DNA from: Bradyrhizobium elkanii WSM2783
GTDB taxonomy: Bacteria; Pseudomonadota; Alphaproteobacteria; Rhizobiales; Xanthobacteraceae
DNA: 64,000 bases
Assembly: GCF_000472865.1 (NCBI RefSeq)
Contig: NZ_AXAP01000032.1
Coordinates: forward strand, 33,005 to 97,004
Direction of reading: 5' to 3'
Shown piece after piece: positions 45,724 through 54,321 of the stretch (position 1 is the stretch's first letter; every line of letters starts with the position of its first letter). Under the pieces are notes generated by a model. The model saw nothing but the letters and a program-made list of their open reading frames with translations. It did not search any database and was not told the DNA's origin. A program made the position numbers and the translations under genes.

Positions 45724-48700
45724 CGTCGCCCTCCAAACAGGCTCGCAAGCTTGGCGAGCAGCGCAAACATCGAGATGCCACTTGCAGGCGCCCCACCGCC
45801 GGCCTGGCGCGCAAGTGCCGCAAAGAACTGTCCGATGATCACGCGCGTGGCGCCGTCGAGCAGGCGGCCGCCTATGCTCGCGACCTTGCCGCCGATCGCT
45901 GCGTCATAGCTGTAGCTGAGCTGTGTGCCGCCTTTGCCGTCGGGCTCGAGCGTGATGCGACCTTCGGCGGTTCCGAAACCGAGTGCCCCCTCCGCTTTTC
46001 CGCGCAGCGTGACTGCGCGGGGCGGGTCGAGATCGAACAATTGGACGTCAGCACGATAACGTCCGCTGACAGGACCGATGCCGAGCGTCACGTCGGCGCG
46101 GAAATGCGTGTCCGAAACCTTGTGGACCTGCTCGCATCCGGGGATCACAGCCTGCAGCGTCTGGGGATCGAGCAGCATCGTCCACACCTGCTCCGGCGCC
46201 CCGTTGACGGACGCACGGCCCTCGCCGCGCAGCCGGCGGTCTCCCTCGCGTGTAGGCGCCGCCTTCGATTGTCCCGTCGGCGGTTCGGGCTCCGGACCAC
46301 GCACCAAATCGGCGAGCTTCGCCGGCACCAGCGGCAGCGTGACGTCGGCAAGGCCCAGCGCGTCGGCAACGGCATTGGCGATGCACGCCGGCGTCGACAT
46401 GCAGTTGCCTTCGCCGACGCCCTTTGCCCCGAGCGGGGTGAAGGGCGACGGTGTCTCGATATGGATGATCTGCGGCTCGGGGACTTCGGTCGTCGTCGGC
46501 AGCAAATAGTCCGCAAACGTTCCGGTCAGAAAGCTGCCGTCCGCCGCATAAGCATATTCTTCATAGAGCGCCGCCCCGAGCGCTTGCGTAAAGCCGCCGC
46601 GGATCTGCCCGTTCACCATGCCCGGATGCAGGATGGTGCCGCAATCGTGCATGGTCACGTAGCGATCGATACGGGTCTCAAACGTCGTGCGGTCGATCTC
46701 GACGCCGCAAAAATCGAAGATGAAGCCGTGGCAGAGCGAGGAATTGATGCGATCCTGATCGTCCGGCGGGGTCAGCTCCGGCGGCGTCCAGAACACGGTT
46801 TCGCGGATGGTCTGGCCGGCATCATCAGGCAATGAGCCCGGCGACCAATGACAGAGCGCCGCGACTCTGGAAAAAGCGATGCGGTTCTCCGGATTGCGCT
46901 TCGACGCGACGAAGCCGCCGGCGAACATGATATCTGCCGGCTCAACATTCAGCTGGCTCGCAGCGATGCGCGCAAGACGGACCGCGATCCGCTCAGCCGC
47001 CAACTTCGCGGTCCCGGCTACGGCGGCCGCAAACCGGCTCGCATAGTTTCCGGAGGCGATCGACCAGGCATCCTTGGCGGTATCGATCTCTGTATTGACG
47101 CGCACGTCCTGCGGCTTGAGACCGAACACATCGGCCACCACCTGCGACAGAACCGTGCGATGACCCTGCCCTTGCGGCACGGATGCGACATGGACCGCGA
47201 CACCCCCCACGGGATCAAGCGCAACCGTTGCGGTTGCCTGCGCGCCATTCTTCGGTCCGGCCTTGCGACGTTCCGCTGCCGTAAGCACCGTCGTGATATA
47301 GCCCATGTTGGAGACGCTGGGCTCAACAACAGCCGTAAAGCCGATGCCATAAAGGCGGCCTTGCGCGCGCGCCTCATCGCGTCGCGCCTTGAGTTCCGCG
47401 AGTTGGCCCTGCTCGACAGCTCTGGCGATCGCCTCCTGATAGTTTCCGGAGTCCAGCAGCGCACCGGTCGCCGTGCGATAAGGAAAGGCGTTCGCCGGAA
47501 CGAGATTGCGCCGGATCACGTCGAGCGGATCAAGGCGCAGCCCGATCGCAATCCGCTGCACCAGGCGCTCGAGCGCGAAGTAGACTTGCGGTCCGCCAAA
47601 GCCGCGGTTGAGGCCGGTCGGCGTCTTGTTGGTGACGACGACGCGGTTGCGCACTTTCACATGGCGGATGTCGTAGGCGCCAGTGAGGTTGCCATGCATG
47701 CGGTAGAGCGTTGCGGGTTCGGGTGCGCGCAGGTGGGCGCCGCAATCCTCGACCTGGTCCCAATCGAGCGCGAGGATCTTGCCGTCCGCGGTGATCGCGG
47801 CTGAAAGCGTCGTGGCGCGGTTGGTCGCCGAGACCGAGGCTGTCAGGTGCTCAAGGCGGTCTTCGATCCACTTCACGGGGCGCCCGACGGCGCGAGAAGC
47901 CGCGCTGATCAAAACGATATAGGGAAAGACGCCCTGCTTGACGCCAAAGCTGCCGCCGGAATCCGGTGGCGTGCGCAGCCGCACCCGATTGCCCGGCACC
48001 TTCAGCGCACGCGAGATCACGGTATGAATGCTGAAAGGACCCTGGAAATTGGCGAGGATGTCATAGGCATTCTCAGCCGCATCGTAGGTGGCGACGACGC
48101 CATAGGTTTCGATCGGCGTGCAGGAATTGCGCGGATAGCGGATGTCGATTGAAAAGCGATGCGTTGCTTCGGCAAACGCCTGCTCGGGATTGCCATAGGA
48201 AAAACTGCGGTCGCTGGCGAGATTGCCGGGAAAACCATCGTGCAGGACAGGCGCATCGGCAGCGAGCGCCGCCAACGGATCGACCACCGCAGCGCGCGGC
48301 CGGTACTCGACGTTGATCAGTTCGATCGCATCTTCCGCCCGGGCGCGATCGCTCGCGACGACCACGGCGACGGGCTCGCCGACATAGCGAACCCGCTCGG
48401 TCGCAATCGGCCAGCATTCCACCGGCGCCTTCACGCCAACGACGAGGCTCGACGTCAGCGCCTTGACCTGCTCGCCGGTGAGGACAGCGGCGACGCCCGG
48501 CGCACGCCGCGCCGCCTCAGCGTCAACAGAGACAATATCGGCATGGGCATGTGGGGAGCGCAGGATGGCTGCATGCAGCGTCCCCGGTGGAGTGCCGAGA
48601 TCGTCGATGAAGCGCCCGCGCCCGGTGAGCAGCGCGGCATCCTCGACGCGTTCGATCGAACGGCCGACCCAAGGCCGGTCTTCAGCCGTATTCTGATCGA

Positions 48701-48734
48701 CCGATGATGCGGACTGAACCGCGGCCTCCGCCAT
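45720..48734 (-). CDS. hmfA: Molybdopterin-binding large subunit fused to a CoxG/SRPBCC domain (putative furoyl-CoA dehydrogenase)
   Basis: 1004 residues from the ATG at 48734, which has GGAG 8 bases upstream; an ATG 18 bases earlier is less likely. Residues about 20-780 are the xanthine-dehydrogenase-type Mo cofactor subunit with 'LNRGFGGPQVY' and the catalytic Glu in 'GAKGVGEGN'. The CO-dehydrogenase AYXCSFR loop is missing, so it is not form I CODH. Residues about 830-975 form a CoxG/SRPBCC domain ('GEGRASVNGAPEQVWTMLLDP'), normally a separate membrane-recruiting factor. First gene of hmfABCDE-like operon. Confidence 0.82.
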   Translation of the reverse strand: MAEAAVQSASSVDQNTAEDRPWVGRSIERVEDAALLTGRGRFIDDLGTPPGTLHAAILRSPHAHADIVSVDAEAARRAPGVAAVLTGEQVKALTSSLVVGVKAPVECWPIATERVRYVGEPVAVVVASDRARAEDAIELINVEYRPRAAVVDPLAALAADAPVLHDGFPGNLASDRSFSYGNPEQAFAEATHRFSIDIRYPRNSCTPIETYGVVATYDAAENAYDILANFQGPFSIHTVISRALKVPGNRVRLRTPPDSGGSFGVKQGVFPYIVLISAASRAVGRPVKWIEDRLEHLTASVSATNRATTLSAAITADGKILALDWDQVEDCGAHLRAPEPATLYRMHGNLTGAYDIRHVKVRNRVVVTNKTPTGLNRGFGGPQVYFALERLVQRIAIGLRLDPLDVIRRNLVPANAFPYRTATGALLDSGNYQEAIARAVEQGQLAELKARRDEARAQGRLYGIGFTAVVEPSVSNMGYITTVLTAAERRKAGPKNGAQATATVALDPVGGVAVHVASVPQGQGHRTVLSQVVADVFGLKPQDVRVNTEIDTAKDAWSIASGNYASRFAAAVAGTAKLAAERIAVRLARIAASQLNVEPADIMFAGGFVASKRNPENRIAFSRVAALCHWSPGSLPDDAGQTIRETVFWTPPELTPPDDQDRINSSLCHGFIFDFCGVEIDRTTFETRIDRYVTMHDCGTILHPGMVNGQIRGGFTQALGAALYEEYAYAADGSFLTGTFADYLLPTTTEVPEPQIIHIETPSPFTPLGAKGVGEGNCMSTPACIANAVADALGLADVTLPLVPAKLADLVRGPEPEPPTGQSKAAPTREGDRRLRGEGRASVNGAPEQVWTMLLDPQTLQAVIPGCEQVHKVSDTHFRADVTLGIGPVSGRYRADVQLFDLDPPRAVTLRGKAEGALGFGTAEGRITLEPDGKGGTQLSYSYDAAIGGKVASIGGRLLDGATRVIIGQFFAALARQAGGGAPASGISMFALLAKLASLFGGRR

Positions 48735-48863
48735 TCCGACGCTCCTCTCCATCGCGCTCTCTGACGCGACGTGGAGCAGTTGTCAGAATGTCAGCCATGC
48801 GGGCCATACCGCCCGATCTCACGACCTACCAAATCGTCTCATTTCGGAGTGTGCGCCGCAATA

Positions 48864-49706
48864 TCAACTTGCAAGCCGCGAGACGTTGCGAAATTCGCGC
48901 GGGCCGACTCCGGCGTGATCGCGGAAGAAGCGGGTGAAATGCGCCGGCTCCGGAAAGCCGAAGCGCTCACTGAGATCAGTGACCGACGTATCCTGGTGGA
49001 TCACGGCATCAAGCGCCCGCTCCATGCGCACCACATTCAGATAGATCTTGGGCGAAACCCCGAGCGAGGATTCAAACAGACGGAAGAACTGCGCCCGCGA
49101 CAGCCCTGCGCCCTTCGCGAACTGATCGACATTGGCGTGGGCTCCCTCCTGCGCGCGAATCACTTCCGTCGCGCGCCGGATCCGCCAGTCGCAGGACATC
49201 GCGTTCATGCCGCGGATGGAATTGGGAAAGCTCCGCCACGGTGTGAAGCGCTCGATCACCGCGATCATCAGGTCCGAGAGGGTCTGCTCATGGGCACGGA
49301 CGCAGTCCGGATGCGACATCATGTCGGTGGCAAGATGCATCGTGAGTTGCCGGATCCGCGGCGAGACCTCCCCGGACGGCTGATCGAAGAAACCCGGCGC
49401 GCCGCTCGCGGCCCATCCGGGCCGGAACTCCTTCAACCATTCAGGTTCAATATAAAGCGCCAGAATGAGGGTCCGCGGCCGCGCGGGATCGTGAACATAG
49501 GCGTGCGGCTTCCAGCCGTCGACGAGCACGGCGCATGTGTCGGTCAGCGGATAGACCCGATCTCCCACCAGGAACTGTGTATCGGCGCCTTCGACCTTCA
49601 GCAGGACATGGCAATGCGGATGCGCATGGCGCACCAGCGAACGATCCATATCCAGCAGCGCGACCCTGCCGAAGGCGCCATGAGCGATGCGCAGAGCTGT
49701 CGACAT
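48864..49706 (-). CDS. AraC-family regulator with N-terminal cupin sensor
   Basis: 280 residues; the ATG at 49706 follows GGAGG. The N-terminal half (about 10-120, 'MDRSLVRHAHPHCHVLLKVEG') is an AraC cupin; the C-terminal double HTH ends with 'VTDLSERFGFPEPAHFTRFFRDHAGVGPREFR' (split here to name the domain). It lies between the ThDP-enzyme gene and the hmfA-like gene on the same strand. AraC-type regulators flank hmf genes in Cupriavidus, so it is a good candidate activator of this operon. Confidence 0.88.
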   Translation of the reverse strand: MSTALRIAHGAFGRVALLDMDRSLVRHAHPHCHVLLKVEGADTQFLVGDRVYPLTDTCAVLVDGWKPHAYVHDPARPRTLILALYIEPEWLKEFRPGWAASGAPGFFDQPSGEVSPRIRQLTMHLATDMMSHPDCVRAHEQTLSDLMIAVIERFTPWRSFPNSIRGMNAMSCDWRIRRATEVIRAQEGAHANVDQFAKGAGLSRAQFFRLFESSLGVSPKIYLNVVRMERALDAVIHQDTSVTDLSERFGFPEPAHFTRFFRDHAGVGPREFRNVSRLAS

Positions 49707-49797
49707 CAAGGCCTCCCTTCAGACGTCGTTGTTGCTTCCTTTCCCGTCAGCACAAGTCGAATGATCTGTCAATCCGAGAGGCAGCCACGGCACGCCA

Positions 49798-51582
49798 TCA
49801 TCGTTGCGGAGCAACATCGCGCGCAGCGAGCGCACGCTCGCGTAATTGCGTCAGCGTTGCAGTGGGCGTAATCGCTTCCGGATCGATCCTGAGCTCCAGT
49901 ATGGCGGGTTTGCTTTTTTCATCGGCGAAGGCCCGGGCCCGCGCAAATGCCGCAGGAAAGGCATCGGTTTCCAGCACAAGTTCACCATGGCCGCCAAAGG
50001 CCCGCGCGAGCGCTGCGAAATCCGGATTGTCCAGCGCCGTCGCATGTACCCGTCCGGGATATTCCTTCTCCTGGTGCATGCGGATCGAGCCGTACATGCT
50101 GTTGTTGATGATGATCGCGATGACGCCGAGCCCATGTCGCGCCGCCGTGGCGAGCTCGTTCGCGCTCATCAGAAAGCAGCCGTCGCCCGCAAAGCAGACA
50201 GCAGTGCGCTCGGGATGCGCCAGCTTGGCGGCGATTGCCGCCGGCAGGCCATAACCCATCGATCCGGAGGTCGGCGCAAGCTGGGTCCTGAAGCCGCCAT
50301 AACGGTGAAATTTGTGCACCCAGATGGCATAGTTGCCGGCACCATTCGAGATGATCGCGTCCGCGGGGAGCACCTCGCGCAAATGCAGCATCACTGCGCC
50401 GAGATCAACCGGGCCCGGCATTGATCCCGGCGTCTGGTCGGAGACGAATTCGGCACGGCCTGCCGCAACCCAGGCCTTCCGTTGCAGGCTCCTGGTTGCC
50501 TGCGATCCGTCGGACGGCTGCAGTCGCGCGACGGCCGCGGCAAACTCCGGCATGCCAGCGTTGACCAGGAGATCGGCTTGATAGACACGGCCGAGCTCGT
50601 TCGGATCGGCATGCACGTGAACGAAGCGCTGCGACGGCCGGGGCACTTCGAACAAGGTGTATCCGGACGTCGTCGTCTCGCCGAGCCGTCCGCCGATCGC
50701 GATGATGAGATCAGCGCTGCGAATGCGCCGGACCAATGCTGCACTCGGTCCAAGCCCGGCGTGGCCGATGTAGTTTGGATGGCGGTTATCCAAAATATCC
50801 TGCCGCCGGAAGCCCGCGACAACGGGCAGATCGAACAGCTCGATGAAGGTCTTGAGGTCCTCGCAGGCTCGCGCGTTCCACCCGCCGCCGCCGACAATAA
50901 CAAGCGGCCGCTCCGCATCCGCTACCATCTCGACGAGCCGCGAGAGCTGATCAGCACTCGGATGCGCCGCAGCCCGCCGATACGGCCTTGCATCCGCAGC
51001 CACGACCTCCTCGGCCAGCATATCCTCCGGCAGCGAGACCACGACCGGACCCGGGCGTCCCGAGACCGCGACATGAAAAGCGCGGCTGACCAATTCCGGA
51101 ATGCGTTCGGCGCGATCGATCTCCACGACCCACTTCGCCATGCCGCCGAACATCTGGCGGAAATCGACTTCCTGCCACGCTTCGCGTCCCAGCATGCCGC
51201 GGGCAACCTGCCCGATGAACAGGATCATCGGCGTCGAATCCTGCGAAGCCGTATGCACGCCGATCGCGGCGTGGCTTGCGCCGGGCCCTCGTGTCACGAA
51301 GCAGATACCGGGCTGCCCGGTCAGCTTTCCATAGGCCTCGGCCATGTGAGCCGCGCCAGCCTCATGACGCGTCACGACGGTCCGGATCGCGTTGCCGTCA
51401 CCGGCCAGCGCATCGATTGCGGCCAGAAAGCTTTCCCCCGGCAGGCAGAATACCGTGTCGACGCCGTGGATCTTCAGCGTATCGATGAGGATTTCGCCAC
51501 CGCTGCGCGGGCCTGAGGTCGTCAACATCGATCGTTGCTCACCCGACGATTGCTTGATGACAGAGAGCTGGCCATCGATCAT
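49798..51582 (-). CDS. Thiamine-diphosphate-dependent enzyme (acetolactate synthase/benzoylformate decarboxylase family)
   Basis: 594 residues with three POX/ALS domains: N-terminal pyrimidine-binding part with the catalytic Glu74 in 'TRHEAGAAHMAEAYG', a central FAD/nucleotide-type domain, and the C-terminal diphosphate part with 'GSMGYGLPAAIAA' and the GDG...NN motif in 'FAGDGCFLMSANEL' and 'IIINNSMYG'. The start overlaps the permease stop (ATGA). No small regulatory subunit gene is nearby, so biosynthetic acetolactate synthase is unlikely; a 2-keto-acid decarboxylase or ligase is more likely. Confidence 0.85.
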   Translation of the reverse strand: MIDGQLSVIKQSSGEQRSMLTTSGPRSGGEILIDTLKIHGVDTVFCLPGESFLAAIDALAGDGNAIRTVVTRHEAGAAHMAEAYGKLTGQPGICFVTRGPGASHAAIGVHTASQDSTPMILFIGQVARGMLGREAWQEVDFRQMFGGMAKWVVEIDRAERIPELVSRAFHVAVSGRPGPVVVSLPEDMLAEEVVAADARPYRRAAAHPSADQLSRLVEMVADAERPLVIVGGGGWNARACEDLKTFIELFDLPVVAGFRRQDILDNRHPNYIGHAGLGPSAALVRRIRSADLIIAIGGRLGETTTSGYTLFEVPRPSQRFVHVHADPNELGRVYQADLLVNAGMPEFAAAVARLQPSDGSQATRSLQRKAWVAAGRAEFVSDQTPGSMPGPVDLGAVMLHLREVLPADAIISNGAGNYAIWVHKFHRYGGFRTQLAPTSGSMGYGLPAAIAAKLAHPERTAVCFAGDGCFLMSANELATAARHGLGVIAIIINNSMYGSIRMHQEKEYPGRVHATALDNPDFAALARAFGGHGELVLETDAFPAAFARARAFADEKSKPAILELRIDPEAITPTATLTQLRERALAARDVAPQR

Positions 51583-52346
51583 GCCCTTCGTTTCCAGGGA
51601 ATGAGACGATGTTCGATCTCATCGAGCACGATCGAGAACAGGAATCCGAGCACCGCGATCACGAGAAGCCCGACATACATCGTATCGACCGTCAGCACCT
51701 GCCAGGCATTCCAAATCATGTAGCCGACGCCGTCATTGGCGGCGACCATCTCGGAAATCGCGATCAGGATCAGCCCCATGCCGACCGCCAGTTTGACACC
51801 GGCCATGATCGAGGGCAACGCTCCGGGCAGGGCGATGGTCCGAAACACCTGCCACCGGTTGGCCCGGTAATTATGCCCGACATCGAGATAGATCTTGTCG
51901 ATGTTGGCGACACCGACCACCGTATTGATGATGATCGGGTAGAACGCGCCCAGCGCGACCATGACCACCTTCGACATTTCGCCGAGACCGAAGATCAAGA
52001 GCACCAGCGGGAGGATGGCGCTCTTCGGGATCGGATAGGTGGCCGAGATCAAGGGATCGATCGCCGCACGCAGCGGCCGCGATATGCCCATGGCAAGACC
52101 AAGGAACAACGCGGGCACGCCGCCGAGCAGCATGCCGAGCGCGAGGCGTTTGAGACTTGCGAGGACATTGGCGCCAAGCTCGCCGGAAGCGACCAACGCG
52201 GCAAACTGATGAACGATGGCCGATGGCGGCGGAAAGAAGCGCGCATCGAGAAGCCCAAATCGCGCCGCGAGCTCCCAGAGGCCCAACAGCACGATGGGCG
52301 TGAGGACACCGACTACCCTGTCACGGCCTTTGACCTCGGCGCTCAT
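51579..52346 (-). CDS. ABC transporter permease (SsuC/TauC type)
   Basis: 255 residues, about six helices, with the ABC-coupling loop 'ALGAFYPIIINTVVGVANID' and 'TIALPGALPSIMAGVKLAVGMGLI' (EAA-like loop). It overlaps the ATPase gene start by 4 bases and the ThDP gene by 4 bases. Importers of this type move sulfonates, aromatic acids or pyrimidine precursors. Confidence 0.92.
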   Translation of the reverse strand: MSAEVKGRDRVVGVLTPIVLLGLWELAARFGLLDARFFPPPSAIVHQFAALVASGELGANVLASLKRLALGMLLGGVPALFLGLAMGISRPLRAAIDPLISATYPIPKSAILPLVLLIFGLGEMSKVVMVALGAFYPIIINTVVGVANIDKIYLDVGHNYRANRWQVFRTIALPGALPSIMAGVKLAVGMGLILIAISEMVAANDGVGYMIWNAWQVLTVDTMYVGLLVIAVLGFLFSIVLDEIEHRLIPWKRRA

Positions 52347-53182
52347 GCCTTCTCTCCTTCCGCGTTTTGACGCGCGCGCTGTACCTCCTCGCGCAATTGC
52401 TCCCAGATATGGAACACGAGATCGCCATAGGAAGGTTTTTGCCGGAGTTCCAGCACATTCCGCGGACGCGGAAACGGCACATCGAGCACGGCCTTGGCGC
52501 GCCCGGGATTGGCGGTCATGATCATGATGCGGTCACCGAGCGTGACTGCTTCGTCCACGCTGTGGGTGATGAACACGACCGTCTTCTTGGTCGCTTCCCA
52601 GATCCGCAGCAATTCCTCATGAAGCAGCAGCTTGTTCTGCTCGTCCAGCGCCGAGAACGGTTCGTCCATGAACAGGATTTCCGGATCATTCGCGAAGGCT
52701 CGCACGATCGACACACGCTGACGCATGCCACCCGATAGCTGGTTGGGATAGCGGTCGCGAAACCGCCACAGGCCGATCCGTTCGAGCCACGTGCGGACCG
52801 TGTCGGACACCTGCGCCTCAGGGACACGCCGCATACGCAGGCCGTAGGCGGCATTATCGAACACCGTCATCCAGGGGAACAGCGAGTCGCCCTGGAAGAT
52901 CATGGAATTGACCGGGCGTTTCTCATCGGTCCTGTTGACGGCGACGGTGCCTGAACTCTGAGTATCGAGCCCGGCAAGGATGCGCAGCAGTGTGGTCTTG
53001 CCACAGCCGCTCGGGCCGACGATCACGAAAAACTGCCCTTGCGGAATATCGATGGTGATGCCGTCGAGGGCTACGAAACCCGACGATCCGAAATATTTGC
53101 TGACACCCGAAAGGGACAGTTGCGGCGTCGACGGCACCAGTTCCGGCCGCCCTTGCTTATTCAACACGTTCGCAATAGCCAT
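52343..53182 (-). CDS. ABC transporter ATP-binding protein (SsuB/TauB type)
   Basis: 279 residues from the ATG at 53182 (AAGGA upstream); the longest frame adds 44 unlikely residues. Walker A 'GPSGCGKTT', signature 'LSGGMRQRVSI', Walker B 'ILFMDEPFSALD', and the switch His in 'FITHSVDEA'. It energises the permease and the NMT1-type binding protein next to it. Confidence 0.93.
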   Translation of the reverse strand: MAIANVLNKQGRPELVPSTPQLSLSGVSKYFGSSGFVALDGITIDIPQGQFFVIVGPSGCGKTTLLRILAGLDTQSSGTVAVNRTDEKRPVNSMIFQGDSLFPWMTVFDNAAYGLRMRRVPEAQVSDTVRTWLERIGLWRFRDRYPNQLSGGMRQRVSIVRAFANDPEILFMDEPFSALDEQNKLLLHEELLRIWEATKKTVVFITHSVDEAVTLGDRIMIMTANPGRAKAVLDVPFPRPRNVLELRQKPSYGDLVFHIWEQLREEVQRARQNAEGEKA

Positions 53183-53201
53183 GACGTATCCTTCTTTGCC
53201 G

Positions 53202-54242
53202 TCAGTTTTCGGCAGGCTTGTAGGAGCCGAGCTTCTGCACCGCCTTGTCAGCAAACGAGGCGTCGACAACGTCCTCGACTTTGCCCGGCCGCTCCAGATA
53301 GCCATTGTCGGCAAAGAACTTCAGATCGTCCGCCATGCTCTTCACGTTAACCTTGCCATCCGGATCAATCCCGTTCGGCACCATCTTCTTAAACAGCTCC
53401 GGATCCTTCAGGCCGGTGCTTTTCATGATGGTCTGAATCACCTGGTCGACGCCCTTGCCCGTGAATTTTCCGCCAGCGGTGGCATCGTTGTAGATGCGCG
53501 CCGCCTTGAGGTAGGCGACCATGAACCGCTCGGCGACGGCCGGACGCTTGGCGATGAAGTCACCGCCATAGAGCAGCACGGCAACCTGCTGATCCGGATA
53601 GCCATCCGCCACGAACTTCACGGCGACGCCGCTATTGATCGCCTGCGTGACCGACGGCTCCGTCGTGATCGCCGCGTCGATTGCACCGGTGGTGAAGGCT
53701 GCGATCTGCTGGGGATAGTTGATATAGTTGTGCGTAACGTCCTTGTAGGTCAGCCCTGCACCACCAAGGATGTGGCTGAGCTTTGCATTGGTCGCGGCTC
53801 CCGGACCAACCTCGCCGAATTTCATTCCTTTCAGGTCTGCAACGGTCTTGACGGTGCCGTTGTCGACCAGCGCCTTGCGGACGAGCAGCGGCATGTAATC
53901 GTAAGAGCGTGGCGTCGAGCCCTTATCGGCTACCACCTTCACATTGATGCCGCGCGCCACCGCATTGTAGAGCCCTGCGGAAGATGCGCCTGCGCCAACG
54001 TCGATCTGGCCCGCACCGAGCGGCGCGATCATCTTCGGTCCGGAATCGAAGCTGACCAGGGTGACGTTGAGATTCTGTTCGGCAAAGAACCCGCGTTCGG
54101 CGGCAAGGTGAAAGACAACATCGCTGACCACGTTGTTGATGGCGACCTTGACGTCATCGGCCGCTTTCGCCCACGTGGGCACCAAGCTCGATGCCGCCAC
54201 AGCACTGAAAACCAAACTCGCACGGATCATCCTAGAGAGCAT
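53202..54242 (-). CDS. ABC transporter substrate-binding protein (NMT1/SsuA type)
   Basis: 346 residues from the ATG at 54242 with GGAGG six bases upstream; the preceding TTG is not needed. Signal peptide to about 27 ('PTWA|KAADD'). NMT1-like features 'LAAERGFFAEQNLNVTLVSFDSG' region, 'GAGQIDVGAGASSAGLYNAV' and 'AFTTGAIDAAITTEPSVTQAI'. Catches the substrate in the periplasm. Such proteins in aromatic operons bind phthalate- or benzoate-like acids, but the ligand here is unknown. Confidence 0.9.
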   Translation of the reverse strand: MLSRMIRASLVFSAVAASSLVPTWAKAADDVKVAINNVVSDVVFHLAAERGFFAEQNLNVTLVSFDSGPKMIAPLGAGQIDVGAGASSAGLYNAVARGINVKVVADKGSTPRSYDYMPLLVRKALVDNGTVKTVADLKGMKFGEVGPGAATNAKLSHILGGAGLTYKDVTHNYINYPQQIAAFTTGAIDAAITTEPSVTQAINSGVAVKFVADGYPDQQVAVLLYGGDFIAKRPAVAERFMVAYLKAARIYNDATAGGKFTGKGVDQVIQTIMKSTGLKDPELFKKMVPNGIDPDGKVNVKSMADDLKFFADNGYLERPGKVEDVVDASFADKAVQKLGSYKPAEN

Positions 54243-54321
54243 CAATCACCTCCCAATGTTACCTGCGACCGCTCTCTTGCGGGCGCGCTGCGTTGTTAAC
54301 GTGTTCGGATCAGCCCCTTGC

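Noticed and set aside
45720..48734. Carbon monoxide dehydrogenase (CoxMSL) reading of the Mo hydroxylase genes
   Set aside because: The AYXCSFR active-site loop of form I CODH is absent and the neighbours are a CoA synthetase and a crotonase.
49798..51582. Sulfoacetaldehyde acetyltransferase with a taurine importer
   Set aside because: The ABC set is of the Tau/Ssu type, but the ThDP protein's N-terminus and active-site region do not follow the Xsc pattern I know and no phosphotransacetylase gene is present.
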